From Haemaphysalis longicornis (taxonomy: Eukaryota; Arthropoda; Arachnida; Ixodida; Ixodidae), in NCBI GenBank assembly GCA_013339765.2, contig CM023449.1:205059422-205123421 (forward strand): 64,000 nt of DNA, given 5' to 3'. Below the pieces are notes generated by a model. That model had not been told where the DNA came from, did no database searches, and worked only from the letters and a program-made list of their open reading frames with translations. This document shows, piece after piece, positions 10,780 through 21,671 of the stretch. The stretch's first letter is position 1. Every line of letters begins with the position of its first letter. A program made the translations under genes and the position numbers.

Positions 10780-13100
10780 AGCCATATCAATCAGCTGTAT
10801 GAAGTGCTACAGGCTACAAAAGATGTAATGGTCAGAGTTATATGAAACAACCAACTATGTGAAAGTATAATTGTACGAGCCGTCTTTGAAAACCGCAAGC
10901 ACCCTTTATAATCATGATCAGATGTAGCTTCAGCATCAGCGAAGCGCTTCCTCGGCGCGCGAGAGCAGTGTTCTCTGGCGAGCCACGCGCCAGAGAAGCC
11001 CACTCGTCCTGGTTGCAACCTAGGCGCACTCCCTCTTTCTTCTCTCTCTTCCTATCCTTTGTAATCCCCCCCTCCCTTTCCCTGCACTGGGTTGTATGAG
11101 GGTGAACTCCCCGTTGAGCTCAAAAATATCCCCAGTTCTTTTCTCTTCTTTTGCTAAATAAACCACCACCATGACCACCACTCCATGGTCCACGGGACCA
11201 TGTTGCCATTGAGTTGCGTATGAAAATACATGGAGGAGGTGACAAACTGCCCAATCGGCAGCGTATAAAAGAAAAAAAAAGAAAATCACCCCGCTTGGTT
11301 TTATATTTAAACAAGCCCAAAATTCTGTTTATGCACAAAAGGTGACCTGGAAACATTCCGACGGCTCACAATGTTAGCCGACGGCAGTTGGAACGTAACG
11401 TATCGCATGGCTCTGGGCAGCACCAAGAACACTTCAATAGACATTTACCAGGCATTCTTTTCATTACCCTCTACCCCTTACAAGAATTATAACCAGAAGT
11501 ATGTTGCAAATGGGTGCAGGCAACGATGACGTTTCTTAATTTTTTTTTCATCCTATTTGGATGTCCTTCTGCTAACTTCAGTATTCATAGACACATCTGA
11601 TTGATGGGGCAGAAATTGCATAGAAGTTTGCACATCTGCCGACAAATACAGGTGCACTAATACGCCGATCTGCTTCTTGCGAAGTTTTTTCGTGCGAGAG
11701 TTGCCAATGAGCAAACAACTTGGAAGACTTTTTGGCTATTTTACGATATTTTAGGATGCTTCGTGGGGCTTGCTAACTGGTTGAATATTTTTGTTTTGTC
11801 TTTTTTTACCAATAATTCACATTTACGCAATTACGACAAATAAATTTCTCAGCTTTGCCAATTCGGCATCCTTTTGGAAATGTGGATATTGCATAGTTGG
11901 TGCTGTGTGTTAATGACACAAAAAATCTTTCCCATGAACATTAGTAATCAATTGGATATACTTATCCGTACCAGGTTACGACGCGGCACTGGGTTATCTC
12001 TGGTTTGGGTGACATCGCCCCAATAATACCAAGTACAACAGTAATACAAAAGGCTAAAAACAACGGTGGGGTTGTTAAATACTATATTCCTAGCAAAAAT
12101 TCACTTTCGATGGATAGACCAAGCGAAAATGGAGAACAAAGAGAACAGCGCCTGTCGTGCGCGAAACTTGCCGCTTCGTTTACTTCAAAGTTTGCGATTT
12201 ATTGCAACAGCTTGTGAATATCCGATGCGCTGAGTCATTTAAACATTTCAAATAGTCCTGGTGGAAAGTACAGCAGACGGCAGATCAACCTTAAATCCCC
12301 AATGTAAAATTAACAACAAAGTCTGCGCCGGGGTGGGGGTTTTCTTGAGTAATGCAGGCACCCTCTATATTACAAAAAGCTATTTATTGGCGCGAACCAC
12401 ATTGGGGCAGTCAAAACCCATCAGCACGTGCATTGCTAAGCTTTTTCGTCGCTCATCGCCGGAAATTGCAGAGAATAGGACATTATACAGAATACAAATA
12501 CACAGAACGACGTGGAATTGCAGATTTGGAATTTTGTTCAGAAAACGGTCATATATACTGCAGGTGACCCCCATAACTCATTTACACAAGAAATACCGAA
12601 CAAACTAGCCGGAACCTTCAAGCTTTGAAGTATCCAATACAAGTGCGGTAGAAGGAGCAGTAAGTGGCTTTCCATATTGAACCTTCCCGACATTAAGAGA
12701 CGTATCCGCTATCTACATCTCCATCTTGCCCCTGTGGCTGTTCGCCAGGGTAGTGTTTGTTTGCTACGCGCGATTTTCTCTATACATTGCGAGCCACAGT
12801 GTGTTGACCCACCCACGTTTTAAAGATGGTCTGGGAAAAGCGTGTATTTGGTTCGGCTACACTCGTTTACCCCATGAAAATTATTAAGTTCGCAGCCATC
12901 ATGTGCTTGCGCCACAACTCGAAAATTCTACATATAAAGTGAGTGGTTAGAGGTTTTACGATACGCCCGTTCCCCTTGTTAAATATAGCGCCCTCCAAAC
13001 CTATCCTTTGACACCACAAGTTCTTTTCTGCTACCATGTTACTGTCTGCCGCGAGTTCGCGATGCTTACATACTCCTAACTAGTTTTGATCAGCCGGTTG
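10780..13100. other. No gene seen
   Basis: This is unassigned non-coding DNA with pyrimidine-rich (11030-11080) and A-rich (11270-11290) tracts. The ORFs near 12.0-12.6 kb have no recognisable similarity, and I do not call them genes. Confidence 0.4.
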
Positions 13101-13104
13101 CCCT

Positions 13105-14110
13105 TACTATTTATCCCACGTGATGTTCGTCATCGAGACCTTTAGGTTGATACCTTAGAGACCCCAGCGGTATCTCTGTGAATTTGAACCTAATTTATGA
13201 CTCTTAAATATTATCTGCTCAGGGTAACGTTGAATCGGTTTTAGGTGCGAATGCACTTCTTAAGCGAGCCTGAATCGTGCGCCGCCGTAGTCCGCATAGC
13301 AACAGCTGCGGGTGCGCGCGTTCCTCGTCTTCCCTAGCAACGGGGGGAGATGGGCGCGCGCTGCCTGGCCGCGTCCCCATGGCTCATTCTTGTTGTTGTT
13401 CCTGCTGACATGGCACATACCCACGTGGGGGATTGGCCAGGAATCGGGCGTGAGAAGGGCTAATGCACCCGCTTAAAGGAGTACTGACACGAAATTTCAA
13501 AGCTGAGATCCGCTCTAGCAATCAAGTACAACGACAACACAAATAGGTGTCTGTGAATAAATGCATCTTTCTTTCTTTGTAGTTGTGTGTGTGTGTGTGT
13601 GATCTCTCTTTCGCGAACATTACCGAACCGCGCAAATTCAACTCGTGCGTTCGCACTTTCACATTCTTCCCCTCGGGGAAATGCGGGGAATTTTTTACCA
13701 CGTAGTTCCCCTCATGGAGACATTCATTATGACGACGATTCATTCTGCATTTGTCCGACGTTATTTCAATAATCGAGACATTTAATTTCATATCCCACAC
13801 GCCAAATGGGCATCACTGTGAATTTCAAGACAATTTAAGACTCCCCATGACAATTTAATTACCTTGACTCGGTAGCACTTTGTATTAGTCCCATGATATT
13901 TCCCCCCATCGAGACCTATTTGATACCCACATGCCCTAGCGTCACGCCACTCAATATTAACCCAATTTATGACTCACCATGACTGTGTCGTGATTATAAC
14001 GAGAAGGAAAATCATTTGTCGCACGAACAATCCCTTATTAAGACCTTCAAATTGGTCATCTTACTCACCCTCGCGGCATGATTTTGAATTTACAGCCAAT
14101 CTGTCACTTT
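13105..14110 (-). repeat. Second array of the ~132 bp satellite family, inverted and interrupted
   Basis: Blocks such as TTTATCCCACGTGAT, CATCGAGACC, TGTGAATTT and TAACCCAATTTATGACTCACC ATGAC are the reverse complement of the 9.2-9.7 kb units. Units are visible near 13110-13210, 13740-13860 and 13870-13990, with a weaker one to about 14110. About 530 bases of unrelated DNA (13211-13735), including a GT microsatellite, interrupt the array. Confidence 0.6.
13480..13510 (+). mobile_element. Isolated transposon-end-like sequence
   Basis: TTAAAGGAGTACTGACACG has the same TTAAAGG start as the TTAA elements at 35.6 and 57.4 kb, but the following bases differ and I see no opposite end. It may be one end of a related DNA element. 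Confidence 0.25.
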
Positions 14111-14494
14111 CCGTTACTCATGCTGCGGTCAATAATTAGGTTAACACGTGTCGCCGGGTCTTCATTAACAATCATATGACTCAAATCATGACTGGTTGCA
14201 AGCGGCTGCATATTTAAACAACCCGAAAACATTCGTGTTGAACATCGATAAGCCTTGACACGTCCAGTCGATGTTTGCGATTTCTGCATGTGTGGCGCTG
14301 TTTACCGGCGCCAGCAGCGACACCTCCCAAGGTGGGGCCCCAATGATCAAGCAAACAAGCAAACAAAAAAGGCTATCCCATGTACGCCTCGAGCTTTACA
14401 GACTCGTAGGAACAGGTGGCTTTGCCTCAAGGCGTTTGTTGAGGATGGAGAACATGAATGGACATTAATTTTCTAAGCTCAGATAGCATATGAA

Positions 14495-14810
14495 TTCTGA
14501 GTCCTACTTAGTCCATCTGAGTTCTGGTTGAGGTTTTAGTTCGAGTGATTATAAGAGTGAGTTTTAAATTCCTTTTGAGTTCTGACCCCGAATGCGTTGA
14601 GCGAGTTTCGAGTTCATTTTGATGTATGAGCCTGAGTGAGCTCAGAGTCCATTTTTTAATTCTGAGCCGAAGGGAGTTCTGAGTTCAGTTTGAATAGGGG
14701 GGGCCGAATTGAGTTCTGTATCAAAATTCAGTTCTGAGTCCGAGCGAGTTCTGATCCTGAGGAAGTTCTCAGTTTTGCTCTCGCTGTGAGTTTGAGTGCG
14801 AGTGTAGAAG
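14495..14810 (+). repeat. Degenerate GAGTTCTGAGT minisatellite
   Basis: About a dozen imperfect copies of a GAGTTCTGAGTC/GAGTTCAGTTTGA-like motif occur at irregular 12-24 base spacing. It looks like an old, decayed short tandem repeat. ORFs across it are by-products. Confidence 0.65.
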
Positions 14811-14819
14811 AGTTGCTCA

Positions 14820-15820
14820 GCCATAATAATTGTCTAAGTATAAAGAAGTCGTTCAAACTTTGCCGAGGTGTGGTATTGACGTTACGAAAACCGCAAAGAA
14901 AAATAAAGAAGCTCACACTAGCACGTAAAATTTTAGCGAAGCTATACGCAACCATCGCGACAATCACGAAGGTTAAAGTTCACGATTGCAGCCGATTTGT
15001 TCCGTGCTCGCTGTCGCAACAATCTTTACTCCATCATCGAGCCTATAGGTGTGTGCTGCTTTGATTTTTTTGAAGTGACACTGATTAAACATCAGCTTGG
15101 AGGGGCGTACGCTATGACGTGTCTTTCACGTTTCGAGCAGGTGTGGTGACGTTGAACACTCGACAATGGAGTTTTTTTACCAATCTTGGCCCATCTCCCT
15201 AAGTGGGTATGCTTGGCTTTACGAACGTGCGCGGGGGACGCTTGGCGGTCGTCGCGAGGCACGCACACACGAGTGCTAGGCATTTTCTTGTTTTGTTAAT
15301 TGTCGGGCGGTGACCCCGAGGCCCACGCCCTCTGCGCGCGCGCGGCAATTTCTTTGCATTTTTAACACCGGACTTGAAAAATTACGATTTTCTGAACAGC
15401 TTCACTGTTAAAATTGCTGCAACAATTCCTGTGTCTTCTCGTATAGTCCACAGAATAATGTGTAGACCTGTTGCTCCAATGGAGCAAGAGCAGAATGTTT
15501 AAACGAACCATAAAAATCACTGACAGAACCATGCTTTAGCATACATACAGAAAATAAGCAGTTTTCATGAGCATCGGCAGCAGAACACACTTCACACCAT
15601 TCATTTCGTGGCGAATGCAAAATCAGTTTTATAGACACAGTATGTATAAGTACGCCATCGTTCATTCTTAATAATTAGCGCTCACAGATAGATGAGGGGC
15701 GTAATGTGAAAAATATGTACGTTCAATATTTTTGTCAGGGAATCTCCAAGCAGCGCACTCGTGAGTATACAGTGCCAGTATCACATATAAAAATAATTCC
15801 AATTTCCTGCTGAGAAAAAT
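14820..15820. other. No gene seen downstream of the M13 gene
   Basis: Unassigned sequence. I did not find a clear AATAAA on the minus strand close after the M13 stop, so the 3' end of that transcript is not placed. Confidence 0.4.
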
Positions 15821-15825
15821 ATAAA

Positions 15826-15848
15826 AGCTGCGGCACGACGCCGCAGCT
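15826..15848 (-). promoter_or_regulatory. Perfect 9 bp stem-loop just after the M13 stop codon
   Basis: AGCTGCGGC, a 5-base loop and GCCGCAGCT form a fully paired GC-rich hairpin that starts 3 bases past the TAG stop of the minus-strand M13 gene. It would lie at the very start of the 3' UTR. A role in translation or mRNA stability is only a possibility. Confidence 0.5.
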
Positions 15849-15850
15849 AC

Positions 15851-17585
15851 CTAGAGAAACCACTCCAAAGCAGCGCAGTCTTTGACCGTTGACATGGCAC
15901 TGCCGAACTTGCAAGAGAACACTTCAGAGAACCTATGGAACGACTTAAGAGGCTCGTTACACCACAACTTCGCGGTCGAACCGCCACACAGGGAGAAGCA
16001 CCAAAATCGGAAGAATAGTTGCTCTTGCGTCGACGATGGAAGGATGCTTAGCGTCCATGGAGTGCGGCCTTTTGTCGCTTCCTGAAAGACCCCGAACAAC
16101 ACTCGGACAGACAGAGCTGCTCGGGCAAGCTCCAGACCTGCATCGTCTGTCATGCCGGCTGTAGACGGGGCAGATGATTTTTTCGTGAAGCACCGGATTG
16201 CTTTGCGCAGCTCCTCCAACGACGTCTCGTCGGTTGCTAAGCGCATGCGCCGGAAGAGAACCGTCGCTAGTGCGTTGGAGACTTCGTTGCCTAAAATGCC
16301 GTACGACACCGCCAATGGCGCTTCCATGTTAAAAAAAGGCAGGCCTAACGCAACAGGAAGTAGATGGAAGCTATCGTGGCCAATTTCGGAAAAGCGGACT
16401 GTGCCGTTGTAGAGAATGTCGGGCATTGTTGTGTCACCGTCGGTGATCCTGTATGCCGCTGTGGCGCCCTTCATATTCCCGAAGATTTTCGTTTCGTTCA
16501 TGTTCGGATAACGTTTGAACAGGCCGTCGGAATGTAAGGTCTCCGCCAAGATAGTGAGTGAGGGGTCCCTCGAATCTATCGCACTGGAGTTCGCGGTCAG
16601 AACGTTGTGTGGCGAAGCCGAAGCCCATGGTGATGAAGTCAAGCGTTCATGAAATCCGGTGCGTACAGCGCGCACAAGCCGAGAGACGTTCTTTAAAACG
16701 GGTGGTCTCAGCTCCTGTCTTAGAAAGCCTACGTAGAACGCCCGGCCCATATATTCATGCGTCAGGTTTACACAGAATAAGGCACGGTGGCGGTCGGCGT
16801 CCGCCTGGTCTAGGTAGTACCCGTTAACGTATTTGTTCTCGAGGAGCAAGAGCCCTTGTACCACGACCCAACCGACGTAGTAGGTCATATTGCTTTCCCC
16901 TTCACTCTGCGTAAGATTGAAAAATGCCGAGAAGAAATGGAGGTTTCTTATGGTGAACACGGGTTCGGATCCACTGAGGGCCATCTCGAATTGAACGTAC
17001 AGCTCTTCCTGCCATGTGGACTTGGGTATGGAGCTGTTTGCGAGGTCAATGACGTCGTCCAGGCTTTGATTAAACAGAGTGGCAGAACCCATGGGAGTGT
17101 TGTAGGCGGTCTGCAGTGCAAGCACGACTCTCGTTTCCAGGGAGAACAGTTCGTCGAAGGAAAGTTCGGCGGTACCCGGCTCCCCCAACCTGGCAGTGAT
17201 GTCTTTGAAATACTGCCGTTGTAGCTTCATTGTTATGTTGTCTCGGTGCGCCGCCGATCTCCGGTCCATAACCATGCCGTAGAATTTGGCGGGAAACACG
17301 GTGATCGCTTTGTGCCGAACCAGCTTGAAGTGAATGACAGCAGCCCAGTCGTACGTTGCGGACAACGACAGGAGCATCCGGAGCAAATTTGAAGACGCGT
17401 TGAATTCGGGCCAGAAGACGCTCGAGTCACGAAGCAGGCTCTTGACGGTTTCCAGTTTATTGTCGCCTCCCGCGACGACGGCCCTGCATGACTGGTAGAA
17501 CAGCGCCGCCTTCTGCCAGGCGTCCTGCTGTCCACTTTCCGGCCTGGTGGTCCTTTCTGCACTCGCGATCACGTTCTGGATATAC
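15851..17585 (-). CDS. Neprilysin-like M13 peptidase homologue, main ectodomain exon (catalytic residues lost)
   Basis: This exon encodes 577 residues, from the acceptor TTTTTGTGCAG|G at 17586/17585 to TAG at 15853-15851. It starts in phase to complete the CTG codon left open by the exon at 29.8 kb. M13 landmarks appear in order: YQSC near the start, then PVALGLPFF...SYG, the zinc-site helix as GILGNEVSNAL (active: YGGIGxVIGHExxH), then TAGMTDDAGLELA (active: LGENIADxGGLELA), and the C-terminal FSEVFSCKFGSAM...DC block. Both HExxH histidines are Asn (AAC codons at 16288-16286 and 16276-16274), the GENIAD Glu aligns with Ala, four residues are missing just before the motif, and RVNGPL is WCNEPL. 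The usual C-terminal CxxW is replaced by an extended tail. Family and topology are clear. The protein should be an inactive type II membrane homologue. The reading frame is intact, which argues against a simple pseudogene. Confidence 0.88.
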
Positions 17586-18859
17586 CTGCACAAAAATGAC
17601 CGAATGTCACGCTGAGAGAAGTTTATACACGTGAAAAGGTTCACACACGGAGTTCATTGCAGTAAAAACCGAATCTGTCAAACTTCTTAGTAAATAGGTA
17701 GCAAACAAATACTGAAGGTATCAAAACTTCGATGATCTTGGAGGGACGAATCGATCAAGTCGTATTCGCTGGTGCTTCTGATCTATTTGAGCCGTTTTGT
17801 GTTGGCTGCCTCTAGAGGTTGCATTATATTGTGATCCATTTGCACAGCCGGCACACCAGGTACGCAGTTTATTTCAAACGTATATGAAGACATTACTAAC
17901 AGACATACAGGTAACATACAGTAAGTTTGGCAGTAAACGCGAAAATACTCGCTACAAGGTAACAGCCAGATGTTAGGATGCCCCTGCCTTCACCTAAGAG
18001 TTCATAAACCGAACAGGGGACGAAACGTAGCTATTCAACCGGCTTGACCACACTACGGGATAAAAGACCAAAAGAGTAAAAAACAAAAAATATTACAGAT
18101 ACTAAGCCAGATACCAAGCCAAGATTGCAGATACTAAGCCAGAGCTACGCACCCTCTTTTACACAAGGCCAGTAACTCCCGGCACGCCATTTCCTAGGGC
18201 AACGTCAACCAAGCATATACTAACCTACAGTGTGTTGCGCGCCAGGTGTTTGCCGTTGCACGTCGACATTTCTCAACCCCAACCAGCGCTCGCTCCTGCT
18301 CGCTCTCATCGCTTGGTGTTCGTCCCACGCCGTAGCTCGCTGCCAACCCGCTCTCCTACTAGCGAGATAAACACAGTCACACAACATACGCCCCCGTCTT
18401 ATTTCTAACTTCTCCCCGAATGGGTTTTCACATGGAAGTGTTATTCCCGGGTACAGAAGGTCTCACCGGTCTCATGTCCGTCACGGAAATGACATCACCA
18501 GAAAAAAGTTCCGTTGACGCGGCCCCGCCCGGATCCCAACCGCCAAATCTCTCGCCGCAACGGGGGCGGGGGACGGCAATGCACTGTGAATTCAAACCAA
18601 AGGATGTTTACGAACGCGCCTTATATTGTTCCTACTACATTCCTTATTCAAATGGCGCTGCCGTCTAGGAGAGGCGACGCGAAATAGTTCATCATGACGC
18701 TAGTGAGCGCCAAGAGTTGGCGCCTCGATGCGAGCGTCTTCGTGTACGCGGGACGCGGGGAAATTTAGGCACCTCCGCCACCTACTACTTTCGGTTTCGG
18801 TTTCGGTTCAGTTTTGTTCGCACGGTTTTCAAGCGGCTGTTGTTTCAGTCGAATTTTCT

Positions 18860-19212
18860 CGATGCCATAAAGGAAAGCAGAGTGGACACGAATCATGTTA
18901 CCCAAAACGTTTTGAACATGCATCATCGTCAACGAGTTGGCTTTCTGCCAGTGCATTTTCAGTGCTACAATCCCCATCTGCGAGTCTAGGAGCTTTTCTT
19001 GGTGCCCGAGTCAGAATGGCGCAATCGGATAAAGGTCGGCTTCATGATTCTAGGGAGCCAGGTTTCCATTACGACCACGGGAAGCAATTTTTTCTTGAGG
19101 TCCCTAACGAAAGCTGAGTGGACATGAATAATCTTCTTCAGAAGTTTTGATTTTGCGTCATCATCAACGAGTAGGCTTTTCTGCAGCGCGTTTTCAGTCC
19201 CCAAGCAAACAT
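18860..19212. repeat. Diverged ~117 bp direct duplication in the M13 intron
   Basis: The segment 18868-18978 (GGAAAGCAGAGTGGACACGAAT ... TCATCGTCAACGAG ... GCATTTTCAGT) recurs at 19104-19212 (CGAAAGCTGAGTGGACATGAAT ... TCATCATCAACGAG ... GCGTTTTCAGT). The copies are about 236 bases apart and roughly three-quarters identical by eye. Confidence 0.65.
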
Positions 19213-20455
19213 CAGTCAATCCAACGTAGCGTAGCTCTGAATGCCAAACATCGATTCATAAATATATACACAAATCAAACGAAACGACCCGTCAAGGAAT
19301 CTTGAGCGCCGTCAATATTCTAATGGGTAGTAAACCAGTCATTCGGAAGATAAATGTAGGAAAAGCTATGTTAATCAATAAACCAAGTAAAAACTTGGCG
19401 CAGCATGCCCTACTGGTACATTATGGATACGCAGCCGAGCTGGTGGCCTTCCTACCTACGTCGGAGACCCGGCTGTTGCCCCTCACGTGGATTCCTTAAT
19501 TCCGCTGAAAGTTCTCCATGACTGCAGAACCGTATCGTTTTGTTCGAAACTATTCACACCTATCCCAAAGTGGACCGCGTTTGAACGTGCAATAAGCAGA
19601 GGCAGCCAGCTTCGCGAACTCGGCGTGTGTAGCGCGAGCTGCCCTGTGCTCCCCATTTGGGGCGTGGACGCGCGTGAACTGTCCTGATTTTTTGCGAGCT
19701 CCTCGCGTGGTGCAAGCGTACACGCATGCCTGGGCGACGCCACGCCCTCGGGCCGAGCTCAAGCTCAAACATCTCTGTTCATAAGAGCCGCTCAGTTGGG
19801 GCAGTGAGGCCTATGTGAGCGAGAGAACGAACGAGCGAACGAACGCTGACGTGAAGTCCAAAGCCAACGCTTTTTATATCCAAGAGAGAGAGAGAGAAAT
19901 GAACTTTATTGAAAATGTCCTGCGGAGGTGGTTGGGGGACCACGCAGGGTCGCCCGCCACCCGACTTTGTTCATGGCGTCTTCGTGATGTTGCCTCCCCA
20001 GCCTACGCTGGACCAGCCCGCAGATGGCCGTTGGGGACGTGCCCTCGACCACCCGCAGGCTCAGTCTCTCGCGCTTGCCGGGAGAGAGCCACCTCGAGCC
20101 GCTGGACTGCCAGTAGCTGATTTGCTAGTTCGTGTGAATGCGCTGCTCTTTGTATGTCTTCTGGCAGCCGTCCAGGGAAGGCTGCCGTTCCACAAGATGT
20201 GGGTGAGGGTCGCCTTAGAGCTGTTGCACACACTTCACACGTCGCTGCGGAACACTTCCGGGCACACGTGGCGCGCGAGCGCCGGAGTCAGCACTGATCG
20301 CGTCTGTATCTGCCTATAAAGCACTGCTTGTTCTCGCGTGAGTTTAGGGTGGGGTGGGGGCATGGTCCGACGACCGTACCTGTACCACCCCAGCACTTCT
20401 GCACACTCTTGTATTGGATCGTTTTCTTCGTCGTCTCGGTCGCCTGTGTCGGCGT

Positions 20456-21025
20456 TCACTGCACCACACCTTTCACAGTCTTCGCAGTCCGCCCCAGCCG
20501 TTGAGACGAGGGATGTGGTGCTCGTCGCGCATCTGGTGAGAGTTCGCGCGGCGGCGTCCGCCGTCTGGGTACGGTGGGGTTGCTGCTACTGCACCCGTTG
20601 CTGTCTGTGGTAGTGTGTGCCGGGAACCACCTTAGATGGGTGGTGGGCACTGCGCCGCGCACTGGTTTACGCACTTCACTGCACCGTATCACTTTCACTG
20701 CTTCGCTGCACACCGTGTTTGTTGCGTAGTTCTTGATGGCCGAGCGCGAGTCACTCAGGATCGTGGAGCATCGGGGATCCGTGAGTGCCAACGCTATGGC
20801 CATCTCTTCCGCCTGGCTTGCCGACGATGCTCGGACGCTGCAGGCGTTGCAGATTTCACCGGTGGTGGCCTTGACCACCACGGCCACGTAGGTGCCTTGT
20901 CTATGTGGGTATTTTGCTGCGTCGACGAAGAGGGCCCCGGTGTCGGCAGCGTATGTGTCTGTAAGGGTCTTTGCTCGTGCTGCGCGTCTTCCCGGGTTGT
21001 TGGCCGGGTTGACGTTCCTGGGCAT
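20456..21025 (-). pseudogene. LINE ORF2 C-terminal RNase H domain fragment
   Basis: The frame contains FVDAAKY, AEEMAIALAL, LSDSRSAIKNY and LRWFPAH, the ordered acidic and His motifs of type I RNase H found at the C-terminus of I-clade LINEs. Upstream (21.65-21.03 kb) the RT thumb is split over two frames. After the WFPAH motif the frame shifts, and the PPPHPKL motif near the end of such proteins appears in another frame around 20.35 kb. Confidence 0.75.
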
Positions 21026-21671
21026 TGGTGAGACTTGGAGTCGTCGCCTGGCCCCTACCGGTAGAGAGGGGGCTACCTGTGTTTGCGGTGTTTCTGCCTC
21101 TGAGAAGCCCAGTCTGGTGAGTATGTTCCTCCCCGTCTTAGTCCTCCTGAGGCGTTCTATTTGGGCTGTCCGCTGGGCCTCCGCAATTTCTTCTAGGGTG
21201 TTGTGGACGCCTAGCTCAAGTAGTTTGGCCGTGCTGGCGCCATTGAGGAGTCCCAGGGCAGCCTTGTAGGTCTTCCGTATTGCAGCGTTGATTTTGTCTC
21301 ATTCGTGGGCCTTCCAGCCGTGAAAGGCCCCGGTGTAAGACACGTGGCTTGTTGCAAATGATTGGACCAGCCGGAGGAGACTTGCCTCTTTCGTGCCTCG
21401 ATGTCGGTTGGCCACGCGCTTGATGAGGTGTGTAGCCGCCCCCAGTTTGGTCACCAGTCTGTCGACTGTGGTTCCGTTACCTCTGCTTGCTTCGAGGAAC
21501 ATTCCGAGCACTCGGAGCATCGTGACTCTTGGGATGACGGTGCAATCGCTTGCGTGTAATGGGATCTTTTCTGCGCCTTGGGCGGCTTGTTTCCGGTATC
21601 TTCCCGGTGGTGGGATGATGAGTTCTGACTTCTGTGGTGAACATTTAAGGTCCGTGTCTGCAAGGTGGCTT

